Source: Crambe crambe | Taxonomy: Eukaryota > Porifera > Demospongiae > Poecilosclerida > Crambeidae | Length of the DNA: 64,000 bases | Assembly: GCA_963924555.1 (NCBI GenBank) | Contig: OZ004583.1 | Span: 6,276,582-6,340,581 of the forward strand | Direction: 5' to 3' | Notes under the pieces: generated by a model | Told to the model about the DNA's origin: nothing | What the model saw: the letters and a program-made list of their open reading frames with translations, nothing else | Database searches by the model: none | Shown here: positions 34,601 through 46,317 of the stretch, piece by piece | How the letters are laid out: every line of letters begins with the position of its first letter | Position numbering within the stretch: position 1 is the stretch's first letter | Program-made: the position numbers and the translations under genes

Positions 34601-36472
34601 GCATGTGGAGTAAGTAGTTATACACATTGAATACAGATTCTGGATTCCTGCCTAGCTACTGAACATCCACTACACCTTCATAGGATCTGCCTCAATCTCA
34701 GGAGCAAGGGGAGAAGAGCATGTGGAGTAAGTAGTTATACACATTGAATACAGACTCTGGATTCCTGCCTAGCTACTGAACATCCACTACACCTTCATAG
34801 GATCTGCCTCACTCTCAGGAGCAAGGGGAGAAGAGCATGTGGAGTAAGTAGTTATACACATTGAATACAGACTCTGGATTCCTGCCTAGCTACTGAACAT
34901 CCACTACACCTTCATAGGATCTGCCTCACTCTCAGGAGCAAGGGGAGAAGAGCATGTGGAGTAAGTAGTTATACACATTGAATACAGACTCTGGATTCCT
35001 GCCTAGCTACTGAACATCCACTACACCTTCATAGGATCTGCCTCACTCTCAGGAGCAAGGGGAGAAGAGCATGTGGAGTAAGTAGTTATACACATTGAAT
35101 ACAGACTCTGGATTCCTGCCTAGCTACTGAACATCCACTACACCTTCATAGGATCTGCCTCACTCTCAGGAGCAAGGGGAGAAGAGCATGTGGAGTAAGT
35201 AGTTATACACATTGAATACAGACTCTGGATTCCTGCCTAGCTACTGAACATCCACTACACCTTCATAGGATCTGCCTCACTCTCAGGAGCAAGGGGAGAA
35301 GAGCATGTGGAGTAAGTAGTTATACACATTGAATACAGACTCTGGATTCCTGCCTAGCTACTGAACATCCACTACACCTTCATAGGATCTGCCTCACTCT
35401 CAGGAGCAAGGGGAGAAGAGCATGTGGAGTAAGTAGTTATACACATTGAATACAGACTCTGGATTCCTGCCTAGCTACTGAACATCCACTACACCTTCAT
35501 AGGATCTGCCTCACTCTCAGGAGCAAGGGGAGAAGAGCATGTGGAGTAAGTAGTTATACACATTGAATACAGACTCTGGATTCCTGCCTAGCTACTGAAC
35601 ATCCACTACACCTTCATAGGATCTGCCTCACTCTCAGGAGCAAGGGGAGAAGAGCATGTGGAGTAAGTAGTTATACACATTGAATACAGACTCTGGATTC
35701 CTGCCTAGCTACTGAACATCCACTACACCTTCATAGGATCTGCCTCACTCTCAGGAGCAAGGGGAGAAGAGCATGTGGAGTAAGTAGTTATACACATTGA
35801 ATACAGACTCTGGATTCCTGCCTAGCTACTGAACATCCACTACACCTTCATAGGATCTGCCTCACTCTCAGGAGCAAGGGGAGAAGAGCATGTGGAGTAA
35901 GTAGTTATACACATTGAATACAGACTCTGGATTCCTGCCTAGCTACTGAACATCCACTACACCTTCATAGGATCTGCCTCACTCTCAGGAGCAAGGGGAG
36001 AAGAGCATGTGGAGTAAGTAGTTATACACATTGAATACAGACTCTGGATTCCTGCCTAGCTACTGAACATCCACTACACCTTCATAGGATCTGCCTCACT
36101 CTCAGGAGCAAGGGGAGAAGAGCATGTGGAGTAAGTAGTTATACACATTGAATACAGACTCTGGATTCCTGCCTAGCTACTGAACATCCACTACACCTTC
36201 ATAGGATCTGCCTCACTCTCAGGAGCAAGGGGAGAAGAGCATGTGGAGTAAGTAGTTATACACATTGAATACAGACTCTGGATTCCTGCCTAGCTACTGA
36301 ACATCCACTACACCTTCATAGGATCTGCCTCACTCTCAGGAGCAAGGGGAGAAGAGCATGTGGAGTAAGTAGTTATACACATTGAATACAGACTCTGGAT
36401 TCCTGCCTAGCTACTGAACATCCACTACACCTTCATAGGATCTGCCTCACTCTCAGGAGCAAGGGGAGAAGA
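34601..36472. repeat. Minisatellite, 117 bp unit, 16 copies
   Basis: Copies begin GCATGTGGAGTAAGTAG at 34601 and every 117 bases after that, the last starting at 36356. Apart from small differences in the first copy, they look identical. The corresponding place before gene A (from 5542) has only one diverged copy. Recent, rapid expansion is implied. Confidence 0.95.
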
Positions 36473-37014
36473 AATAAATGGACACAGAAATAGCAATCAA
36501 ATTACTGATTTAGAACATTCAAAAGCATGACTGTCAGGAGACACGGAAGACAATCCAATCTAGTCAGCATGGTTCCGATCAAAAGGTGTATATAGTGTAG
36601 AGCTATAGCTATATGCTGTACACTATAACAGTGAAAAAGATTTACTACTCACTGCTACATACAGTATGGGAGGTGCAGCTATTATACTATGGACATAGTT
36701 AAAATACTACCTTTAAGCAAACCCACATAGCTAATTCTGAAAATATATATACAATCAAACAATTACTATTACAAAGGATGAAGGAATGTGACCAGCTTGC
36801 TATCTTGCCAAATAAAAAAAATTGGGGGGAGAAAGTTGCAGTATACAAGGGACTGGCATTCACAGCCTTCTTTTAAAATGGGCTCTGACAGTTACCTATA
36901 ATTCAATTTCTAGCTAAAATTTTATTGTACAGTTGAAGACCATCTACCCTGAAATCAGTGAAGAATTAGCTCTTGAGCTGCTCTTCATACTAAATTCACT
37001 TTTTATTTTTTAAT
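36473..37014. other. Flank between minisatellite and promoter block
   Basis: Duplicate of about 5720-6030, with an additional roughly 215 bases in the middle (36620-36840). No gene seen. Confidence 0.5.
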
Positions 37015-37171
37015 TCCCGCCATTTTTGCGCATGCTCAGATTCAGTATATCCTAATAAGACCCCACCCCACGAGATCGAGACTCTGCATCTCGGCAGACA
37101 TGTCATCTCGTTCTGGTAGCGTATTATTCTTTCGGTTTGCTTTGATTGTGTCTCTGCTGCGACAAAGTAAG
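37015..37171 (+). pseudogene. Duplicate promoter and truncated first exon before gene B
   Basis: The promoter block (TTCCCGCC, GCGCATGCTC) and the start of exon 1 (ATG at 37100; MSSRSGSVLFFRFALIVSLL) repeat gene A almost exactly, but the sequence departs after GCGACAAAG and reaches TGA within three codons. The 2A motif is therefore missing. A possible donor GTAAGT lies at the break, so an alternative first exon without 2A cannot be excluded. Confidence 0.6.
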
Positions 37172-37403
37172 TGAAGTAAGTGATTTGATGGTGACTGGAT
37201 TGTAACTGCAGAAAAATTTCTCCTATTGTTGCAATACATTTTCTGAGGAAGAGAGGTCAGTACAGACTTTGTGGGACTAGGGCTATGAGTGCAAGTACTT
37301 TTGCAGCAATATTCTCCTATGGAATACCCTAATCAGTGTAAGAATTAGCTCTTGGGCTACTAACGTTTTAGCTAGCAAGAGGATGTGTATTATGTCTATT
37401 TTG

Positions 37404-37484
37404 AAATTCCCGCTATTTTTGGCAGGTTCTGCGCGTGCGCAGTTTCTGCAAGTATACGCCCCCACCCCAATTTAAAAAGTAGAC
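37404..37484 (+). promoter_or_regulatory. Promoter block of gene B
   Basis: AAATTCCCGC followed by TGCGCGTGCGCA, which fits the NRF1 consensus palindrome, and then a CCCCCACCCC stretch and AATTTAAAAAG just before the ATG. The arrangement is parallel to that upstream of gene A. Factor identity is inferred from consensus only. Confidence 0.45.
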
Positions 37485-37785
37485 ATGTCTTGCTTCTTTC
37501 GTTTTGCTTTGATTGGTCTCTGTGTGTCTCTGCTGCGACAGTGGTGTGATGATGAATGGAAGGGGGAGTGGCAGGTCAACAACAAGACAAGCTATGATGT
37601 AGCTGTCAAACACCTCTTGCACGGCTACTTTAGGAAGACAAGACTATGGAGGAGGGTAGTGGGAGAAAGATCAGGATCCAGAGGAAAAGGCAGACCAACT
37701 TGGTTCCTGATGGGTATCCTGTTACTCTCTGGGGACGTGGAAGTGAACCCTGGACCCAAGACTAAGACTAGAGCAGCTGATAAAG
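37485..37785 (+). CDS. Gene B exon 1: leader with 2A-like peptide
   Basis: ATG at 37485, donor GTATTA after GATAAAG (phase 1). It encodes MSCFFRFALIGLCVSLLRQW, a basic diverged middle, and FLMGILLLSGDVEVNPGP with the full 2A consensus; skipping would fall between Gly90 and Pro91. The 60 or so bases covering 2A and the next ten codons are almost identical to gene A, whereas the preceding leader has many replacements and indels. This suggests the 2A function is under constraint. Confidence 0.85.
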
Positions 37786-38010
37786 GTATTAGCTGTTTGT
37801 GGAATGTTGTTTGTGACTACAATACTCCATAGGCTATGATGGATAGTCAGAGAGATCACATAGCCTCATCCCTTTTATTAGTTAACTATACAGTGAATCT
37901 ACTGACAATGCTATAAGTATCAATAATCACTTCCTTTCTTCCTGTGTGGTGGACTAGAAGGGCTTCATATCTACCGTTAGTTACCAATTTGTTATCATTT
38001 CCTGATTTAG

Positions 38011-38058
38011 AGGTTGATCAAACTGAAGGACCTCATACTAAACAACTGAAGCTTGAAG
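38011..38058 (+). CDS. Gene B exon 2: small charged linker
   Basis: Sixteen codons, phase 1-1, TGATTTAG to GTGAGACC. It encodes VDQTEGPHTKQLKLE, the counterpart of gene A exon 2 with several replacements. Confidence 0.75.
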
Positions 38059-38450
38059 GTGAGACCTAAAAAAATGTATTCCTCAGCACTTCTCTGACTA
38101 AAGGAGCCATGTCCACAAAATAGGGCTTTATTGGGTTAGATTTTGGTTAAAAAAAAAGTGTCTGATGACGAACAAGGAATCAACTTTGCCTGGCCTAAGA
38201 TTGAGCAAAATGTAGCTAAACAAAGTGTAGGGATTGTTCTATTACTGTGCCAAAAATAAGTTGTACTGGCACCTTATTAAACTTAAATGAACAGGTGGGT
38301 GTAGCTATTGGGTGTGGTTTTTACTACTTTATTAGAAGAGACTCTGGGCCTTAGTAAGGTCAAAGTCCAGAAATTCTTGCTTAATGGGACACAAATTTTG
38401 TTATTATTATCATAGAGACAACCTCTTTTGTCTACTCTTTATCCTTCCAG

Positions 38451-38506
38451 ACCCATGTCCTCCTACGGCTCACATGCATCCTTCACACCAACCACACCCA
38501 CCTCAG
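38451..38506 (+). CDS. Gene B exon 3: short Pro/His-rich linker
   Basis: From ATCCTTCCAG to GTAGGTC, phase 1 to 0. It encodes PCPPTAHMHPSHQPHPPQ, less than half of the gene A counterpart. The frame joins directly to exon 5 of B because exon 4 is lost. Confidence 0.65.
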
Positions 38507-40640
38507 GTAGGTCACGCACCCCACTTCACTAGTCATCCATATGGTCTCTGCAGTTATAGCCCTGATTTCATGTTCTACCCACTTCAATCTGACCAATATG
38601 ACCTGCATACTTGTGAGATTGATAAGCTTCTCAGTATGATCATGCATATGGAAGTGGGGGAATTCCCTAAGTCCCATATATTATGACTGTGTGTGGCTAA
38701 ACTTTGATAGAGTTCTGCTTATATTTGCTTTGCACACTCCCAGTAATCAGATCATATTCATGTAGCAAAGGTTCTTGGAGCATACACTACTACAAAGACT
38801 TAATTTTATGCTATGTATGCTTAGATGTAGATAAGGTAACATTCTGAAGTCCCATACATTGTGTTGGCCATGACTGAGTCTTTGTAAGTACATTTATTTT
38901 CATACTCTTCATAAACTGAATGTTTTTGTAGCATGAGTGAACTCCCTCTAATCTGGACCACGGTAAATTAGACCACCCTATAAGGTCCCTTGTGGACAAG
39001 GTGATACCCTTTATAACCACATCCTGCAGCTGTAGCTAGAACTTTGCACAATATGCCGGCATAACTTAGAGCATAATAAGTATGCTGAAGCATTAAGCAT
39101 AATGCTGGAATGATAGGGTGTTTTTGTTTGTTTGTTTGTTTGTTTTGTTGTTTCATTTGTTTGTTGTTGTTGTTGTTGTTGTTGTTTTTTGTGCATGAAA
39201 ATCAGCTAGTAATGTGAGTGATACTGATGTCCAACTTGTTGGTTGAATAAGCACCTTTGACCTTTAGAGGATTCCATAGAAACAATGTTACAATATAATG
39301 AGGCACTAAATATGTTTTTTGTTCTTATTGTGATTTTGTTATTGTGTTATAAATTAAGTATGATATGTGAAGTGTGGGAGCATAATCTGGAGCATAACAG
39401 GGAGATTTGAAAAGCATTGGAGGATATCATAATAGGCTTTTAATGTGCAAAGTCTGATTTCATGTTCTACCCACTTCAATCTGACCAACTGCATACCTGT
39501 GGGATTGATAAGCTTCTCAGTGTATGGAAATGAGGTAGTCATTTCAGACCACCTTATGACTGTGTGTGACTAAACTTTTTAATGGTAGAGTTCTGCTCAT
39601 ATTTGCATTTGCTTGCACACTCCCAGTAATCAGATTATATTCATGTAGCAAAAACGATGACTTAAAGACAGACAATGGTGGTTAATTTTATGCTATGTAT
39701 GCTTAGATGTAGATAACGTAACATTCTGAAGTCCCATACATTGTGTTGGCCATGACCGAGTCTTTGTAAGTACATGTATTTTCATACTCCTAATAAACTG
39801 GATCATGTTCATGTTACAAAGGTTTTTGTAGCATGAGTGAACTCCCTCTAATCTGGACCATGGAAATTAGACCACCCTATAAGGTCACTTGTAAAATTAA
39901 TGTCCCAACACAAATTTACCCACAAAATGAGACCACCCCTCTAATCAGGACAGGTCCCAAGGGTGACCAGATAACTGTAAGTAGTACTTGTAAGTAAATA
40001 GAATGAACCCATGTCATTGGAATGCAGTGAATTTCCAGCCTATTTGTGCATACAGACACCTATTTTCAATCCAGGATGAGGGGGTGGGAGGGGGGAGGAG
40101 GAGATCCTTATACATAGTAAATCAAGTTGTAATGGAAAAGCTTTAAGTTATGAATGAGAGACTGAAGGGATGGACATAATTACATGTACACTGTCCACAT
40201 CATGTTGCTCATTTATGAAGCTGTAATGACTTGACTGTCTATGTATGTCACATGACTTTAAACTTGTTACAGATCCCTCTAACCTAGCTACTCACTGGAT
40301 TCTTGCTGACTAGAGCAGTTTAAATGTGTTTTATCATCTACGTCACCTCTCTATGACCTTCTTTGTTTTGTGGAGATTGACTGCTCCCCTCCCCATTTCA
40401 ATTCCTCCAACTGAACAACATTTCCAATCATGTGCACACTCCTGATAAATGGATTCTATACATGTACTAAAACTTTTGAAGAATAATCTGGACCCTTAAA
40501 GTTTCTTAATTCAAAGCACAATGGAGTCTGAATAATGAAACTCCTGACCGCAATGTGTGATTTTGGTGGCATTCGTAAAATATGCTCCACTTACAATTAT
40601 TCTAACATGCATTGTGATATCCCACAATATTACCTCCTAT

Positions 40641-40661
40641 CAGAGAGTGCGCTAGCACTCT
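40641..40661. repeat. Terminal hairpin CAGAGAGTGCGCTAGCACTCT
   Basis: A palindrome immediately following a host TAT. The same 21-base hairpin, with one base changed, starts the insertion at 48645. It probably marks one end of a repeat family whose next bases are TAGGGATG. Confidence 0.6.
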
Positions 40662-41357
40662 AAGTAGGGATGGCAGGTCAAAGTCCATAGGACGGTATAA
40701 ACTAAAAACTCTTCTTTCTCTTCTACCCTTACTCTACAGGTTCTCAGAAAGCTACAGTGAATCATTACACCTACACAGTAGAGACAAGAATGTTCAAAAA
40801 TCTAAAGTTCATGCGCTAACATACGAAAAAAACGACATCTAAAATTGACTTTTGTTCAGTTTCTTCATAATAATTAATTTCAGATCAGCGTACTGACTTA
40901 CTGGCTGCAGCTATGACATCGAAATTGTTGCAATCTGCTCTAGTGCTACTTCCAGGCGTGCCTTTTGCTATTTGTTCCAACTAAAAAGGCTTTATTCCAG
41001 AAAAAAGGCACGATTCCAGCTGTGTACTATATAGCCTATACTCCATATAATGCGCACTCTGTGCTGCCAACCATTACCTACTTCATCTAGGCTATACTAT
41101 GAGGTGAGTTGATCAGAATAGGTAGCTGGAGTATCTTTAGTTACAAGTCTACAAGTCTACTTCGGCTTTATGCATTGCTGCTGTCTTACCTACATGCTTA
41201 ATCATATCTGTGCAGTTCTCCAAGCAGTATATTTTTACATGTGATAATTCAAAATGAGAATGTGGAGTCTGTAGTTCAGACACTGCTAACTAGCTCAACA
41301 GTATCGATTGACTGCTACTTCACTCCTAAGGAGGCCTAGGAGTGAAGTAGGAATAGT

Positions 41358-41696
41358 CAGGGGAGTAGCCAGGTTTTTTATTTCACTGAGGCAAAATTGG
41401 GATACAGTGGATCGCGTGGCCATAAGGCCACGGCGAGGAGGAGGGTGTGGGAGGGGGACCCCTGCGTGGAGCGAAAGCTACTGATAAGCTCATAAATAGA
41501 TGAATTTTCTATAATTCATGATTCAGACATTGTATAGTTAATCTATAATTTATAGTGATGTGTGTAGCCAATTCTTTAAGTGATAAAGATGTCAGGAAGG
41601 GTCAGCACTGCAAACCTCTCTGTTGATCATGTACTAATTTCCTAAATTTTCACTGAGGCAAGTGCCTCAGTTGCCTCAATGGTAGCTACTCCTCTG
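41358..41696. repeat. MITE with CAGGGGAGTAGC ends
   Basis: The left end CAGGGGAGTAGCCA and right end TAGCTACTCCTCTG are inverted, and both lead into a CTGAGGCAA/TTGCCTCA segment. ATAGT flanks both sides. It is hAT-like by its end sequence, but the duplication seems shorter than the usual 8 bases. Confidence 0.55.
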
Positions 41697-42265
41697 ATAG
41701 TAGTTTTGTAATAATATCATTGCTGTGATTCTTGAGTTTGGTGATGGGTATGGGTAAGGGGTTACTTGACTCACTTATTGCTGAAGGGGGAGTGAAGAGT
41801 AGGGATTTTAAGTTGGACGATATATATAGGCGTGGATATTGAAATTTGGGAGGGCTAGGAGTGATAGGAATGCAGCTAAATTTTATGGCTATCCCTACTT
41901 CACTTTTTATTTAGCAGAAATTTTTTGCGCTCATAGGGAATAGACTTCCATGTCCAGTGGTTATAGTATCTATGCCCATAGGCATTACATGCCAGCCACA
42001 CCCACCTGGTCTCTCACCTTTAGACAACCTTGTGGACAAGGTGATACCCTTTGTAACCACACATCCTTCAGTTATAGCTAGAACTTTGCATGAAATGCCG
42101 GCATAAGCACTGGAATGATAGGGTGTGTTGTTTTTGTTTGTTGTTTGTTTTGTTTTGTTTTTGTTTTGTTTTTTGTGCATGAGAAAAAATTTTGTGCATG
42201 AAAATCAGGTAGTGATGTGAGTGATACTGATGTCCAACTTGTTACATAGAAACAATGTTACAATA

Positions 42266-43835
42266 GGGTCATTCCATTTCAAATCAACGAAAGATAAAAC
42301 ATGACCCCTTCAGATTTTTGTAAAATTTGGTGAGGTCAGAGTACTTATAGAGTATTGCAGCCACACGAAATTTCAGCTCCATCCATCGAGTATTCTTGGA
42401 CTTGTGGTAATTTGAAAGTTATCATTTTGATGACATCTTAATTAGGTTTACTTTACTTCCTGCAACTTCAGTAATTTTTATCATGGAGATTTGAGTCTAG
42501 TACCATCTTGAAGCTCTTTTGACGCCCTTTCCGATGATGGGTAAATATAAAAGCAATTATGAAACTGAAAGTAAATTATGGCGGACTGACCCTTTGACCT
42601 TTGTTATATCAAAAAATGCTGCTTCAATTTCAAAATATTTTCAAGTGTAACTTAGTCTCATGGACTTGTTTCACTTCCCCAAGTTTCAATTTGGGATTGC
42701 TTTGGGATCATGAGATATCGGTGAAAATGTCCTTAAAATGGTGTCTTTTCTATGATCTCTGATATTTAAAGACCCCTAACTTTGTTGGTAGTCATGCTAT
42801 AGATATGACTTTTGTAACATTTTGAAGCTCTTTGAATGCTCTTATAGGTGGGGTACCCTGCACAAGTATTTCAAAACTAAAAGGTTAAAGTACAATGTAT
42901 AACCTTTGACCTTTGTTGGAATTCCATACTTACAAAAAAATTTTGGCCTTTGTTACCTCTATGCCTCAGATATTCATTCTACCTAATTTCTAGTTGCTTC
43001 ATTTAGCTAGAGCTTACAGCAAATCAAGTACTTTCTTGTTGTTATGTAATTAGCTACATGCAATTCTTCAAACTTACAATAAATCACCAATTATTGTTGT
43101 GGCTGTTGGCAATCAAGAGTTAGGTGATTGAATTGTTTATTGAAGGACTGAAGAGCAACTAACAAATGTGAGAAAGTAGGTTGCTATGCTTCTATACAGC
43201 AAAGGTTAAAGGTCAAATGATGTACATTAACCCTTAATCTCCAAAATGACACTGCATGATACTCCCGGATCCCTGAAAGAGCATTCAAAGAGCTTCAAAA
43301 TGAGATAAATATTATCACGAGGTCTTTAGATATCAGAGATCACACAAAAGACACCATTTTAAGGACCTTTTTGCTGATATCTCATGATCCCAAAGCAATC
43401 CCAAATTGAAACTTAAGGAGGTTAAACAAGTTTATGAGATTAAGTTACAGTTGAAAAAAATTCAAAATTGAAGCAGCGTTTTTTTTGAAATAACAAAGGT
43501 GAAAGGTCACAGCTCACCATTATTCACTTTCAGTTTCACAATTGTTCTATATTTATTCATCATCTGAAAGGGCATCAAAAGAGCTTCAAGATGGTACTAG
43601 ACCCAAATCTCCATGTTAAAAATTACTGAAGTTGCAGGAATTAGAGTAAACCTAATTTACCCAAAATGTCGTCAAAATGGTGACTTCAAACCACCACAAG
43701 TACAAGAATACTTGATGGATGGAGCTGAAATTTGGTGTGGCTACAATACTCTATAAGTACTCTGACCTCACCAAATTTGACAAAAATCTGGAGGGGTCAC
43801 GTTTTATCTTTCGTTGATTTGAAATGGAATGACCC
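42266..43835. repeat. Giant foldback element with GGGTCATTCCATTTCAAATC ends
   Basis: The ends are exact complements for more than 30 bases. Similar inverted sequence continues inward for nearly 600 bases on each side (for example AGATGGTACTAGA on the right against TCTAGTACCATCT on the left), with a loop of about 400 bases. It has no coding capacity. ATA flanks both ends. A partial copy ends at 31558. Confidence 0.85.
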
Positions 43836-43840
43836 ATATA

Positions 43841-44167
43841 CCGTATGGTTGGAAATGTTGGTGGAGAATTTAATTTGGCAGTTTGGACTCAATCGCCAAA
43901 ATTAATTCCGCAATAGAGTAAGGTCTTTTTTACATAGGTATGGTAAAGGTCATCAACATTACGAATTCGAAAACACGAGGTCGATCGATCTAGGAGCTGA
44001 GCTTGTCCTAGAATCGGTGTCCAAATACTTGTGTAGATATGATGTCCCCTATCACTGCTTTCAACGTGTGCCAATGAGCATGCACATTCTGCCAATTAAA
44101 TCAACCCAAGTTTTAATTTTTCCTGAATGAGAGCAATCCACCAAATTCAATATTTCCGGCCATATGG
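43841..44167. repeat. MITE with CCGTATGGTTGGAAAT ends, TA-flanked
   Basis: CCGTATGGTTGGAAATGTTG at the left, and a right end that is the complement of CCATATGGCCGGAAATATTG. TA borders both sides. It abuts the giant foldback with five bases between. Mariner/pogo-like in form. Confidence 0.75.
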
Positions 44168-44714
44168 TATATGTCAGATCACCTACGTATATGCTTGTGT
44201 GTGTTAAACTAGTAGAGTTCTGCTTATATTTGCTTGCACACTCCCAGTAATCAGATCATATTCATGTAGCAAAGGTTCTTGGAGCATACTCTACTACAAA
44301 GAGACAATGGTGGTTAGATAAGTCTGGATGTGATGGCCATGACTAAGCACGTGTATTTTCATACTCATGATAACTGGATCCTGATTTCATGTTACAAATG
44401 TTTTTGGAGCATATGTGCTATATCCCTCTAATCTGGACACCTGAAATTTGGGTCACTTGCCACCCCTGTAACCAGGACAAGTCCCAAGGGTCACTTGCCA
44501 CCCCTGTAACCAGGACAAGTCCCAAGGGTCACCAGATAATAATAGACACACAACATAACCCAAGAAATCTGGTTCCCTATTTTCAATCCACCATTTCCCC
44601 TCAGATCAGAGGCCAGTCAATAACTCAATTGTTGTCTGCTGACAAATGTTTCATGAAAGAACTTGTCTTCAAGTAGGAAGATTCAAGTTACTGTTTTACC
44701 ATAATTATTTGTAG

Positions 44715-44910
44715 GTTTTATCAGTCCCAAGACCTCCAGTCACTCCATCACTGATATCACCATCACCAAACACCACTCCACTAACCACACCCCATCTAAA
44801 TATGGTACCTGAGACCTCCCGTACTTCCACTCTTCATCCTCCTCAGCCTCATTCTCCTACTTCTCCTTCTACTTCTCCTCCTGTGTTCAAAGTGGTGACA
44901 CCTGATCAGA
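44715..44910 (+). CDS. Gene B exon 5: proline-rich linker
   Basis: From TTTGTAG to GTAAGTGG, phase 0 to 1. Same sequence as gene A exon 5 with six fewer codons in the Pro/Ser/Thr repeat and before DQ. In-frame length changes suggest a tolerant spacer. Confidence 0.7.
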
Positions 44911-45046
44911 GTAAGTGGTTCATAAAATTATCACTTAATTTTTTTGAAGTATCATTACCTTTTACCAATTATGTTCATGACTTCCCTAAAAGTTATAAAG
45001 CAAGAGTCACCTGAAATGCTCATAATTGGAAGAGCTGAGAGTCTCC

Positions 45047-45645
45047 CTATATGGTGTACTATCCCTATATGGTGTGCAGTGATGTATTATCCCTATATGG
45101 TGTGTAGTGATGTACCATCCCTATATGGTGTGCAGTGATGTACTATCCCTATATGGTGTGCAGTGATGTACTATCCCTATATGGTGTGCAGTGATGTACT
45201 ATCCCTATATGGTGTGCAGTGATGTACTGTCCCTATATGGTGTGCAGTGATGTACTATCCCTATATGGTGTGTAGTGATGGTGTGCAGTGATGTACTATC
45301 CCTATATGGTGTGCAGTGATGTACTATCCCTATATGGTGTGCAGTGATGTACTGTCCCTATATGGTGTGCAGTGATGTACTATCCCTATATGGTGTGTAA
45401 TGATGGTGTGCAGTGATGTACTATCCCTATATGGTGTGCAGTGATGTACTATCCCTATATGGTGTGCAGTGATGTACTATCCCTATATGGTGTGTAGTGA
45501 TGTACTATCCCTATATGGTGTGCAGTGATGTACTATCCCTATATGGTGTGCAGTGATGTACTATCCCTATATGGTGTGTAGTGATGTACTATCCCTATAT
45601 GGTGTGTAGTGATGTACTATCCCTATATGGCGTGTAGTGATCTTG
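45047..45645. repeat. Minisatellite, 28 bp unit, about 20 copies
   Basis: Unit CCCTATATGGTGTGCAGTGATGTACTAT, with G/A variation in GTGCAGTG/GTGTAGTG and some shortened units (GTGTAGTGATGGTGTGCAG). It lies in gene B intron 5. Gene A has only the unexpanded precursor near 17805-17870, which is also kept in B at 46141-46215. Confidence 0.95.
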
Positions 45646-46317
45646 GTTTCTTTCAAGAGGGTTTCCCCCCTCAGCTGCCCCCTTGTAGAATCACACAACT
45701 AGTCTTCCTTTTATTCCATACATCCATACATCTTATTCTAAATCATTATCTGTTAGTTCTATCACTAACTATTTTCATTAATAAGTTTAATCAAGTTTTT
45801 CTCTCTCAGTAAGTGAGTTTTCTCTATCTTCATCTGTGGTCTGTCTTTCTATTCCAACAACAATAGAAGACAGATATTAGCTAAAGTGTTCAGGTTGTTC
45901 AGCATCTCATTGTCATGCAGTTATGATCCCATATCTTCCTTAGGGGTGTGTATCAAGAGAACTATGTAAATGTGTTGCACATACTTTCAGTGTACACACA
46001 TCAAAGTTAAACTTGCTAATATTACATACACAAATCACATGTAACCAAGGTCTAAAATAATAGTGACATCAAGACTTCCTGTCCCCCCCTATAACCTCAC
46101 AAACCTCCCTATAATTCCTCCCCCCACATAAAATCCTGAAGTACTATTCCTATATGGTGTGGAGTGAAGTACAGTGTGTAGTAATGTACTATCCCTATGT
46201 TTAGTGAGCAGTGATGTACTAACCATGGTATGCACTGCAATGGTGAACTGTCTGGTATTATGTTCTGACTGGCACATGTAGTGATCATGTGTTCTACTAT
46301 TTTGTGTTCCCATACAG

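Larger units (their letters stand above)
38507..44714. other. Long gene B intron, repeat-rich
   Basis: Homologous to the 6962-16595 intron of gene A but without the 6 kb transposon. It has its own insertions: a repeat cluster at 40641-41937, a MITE at 41358-41696, a giant foldback at 42266-43835 and a MITE at 43841-44167. A 23-base relic of exon 4 remains at 44586-44608. No coding signal supported. Confidence 0.65.

Noticed and set aside
34601..36472. Regular 117-base repeats that might suggest a CRISPR array
   Set aside because: The whole unit is repeated without unique spacers, the DNA is eukaryotic in character and no cas-like genes are present; it is a minisatellite.
44944..45138. Open frame through the 28-base repeat
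   Set aside because: It is produced by the tandem repeat (YPYMVCSDV-type repetition) and has no support beyond that.
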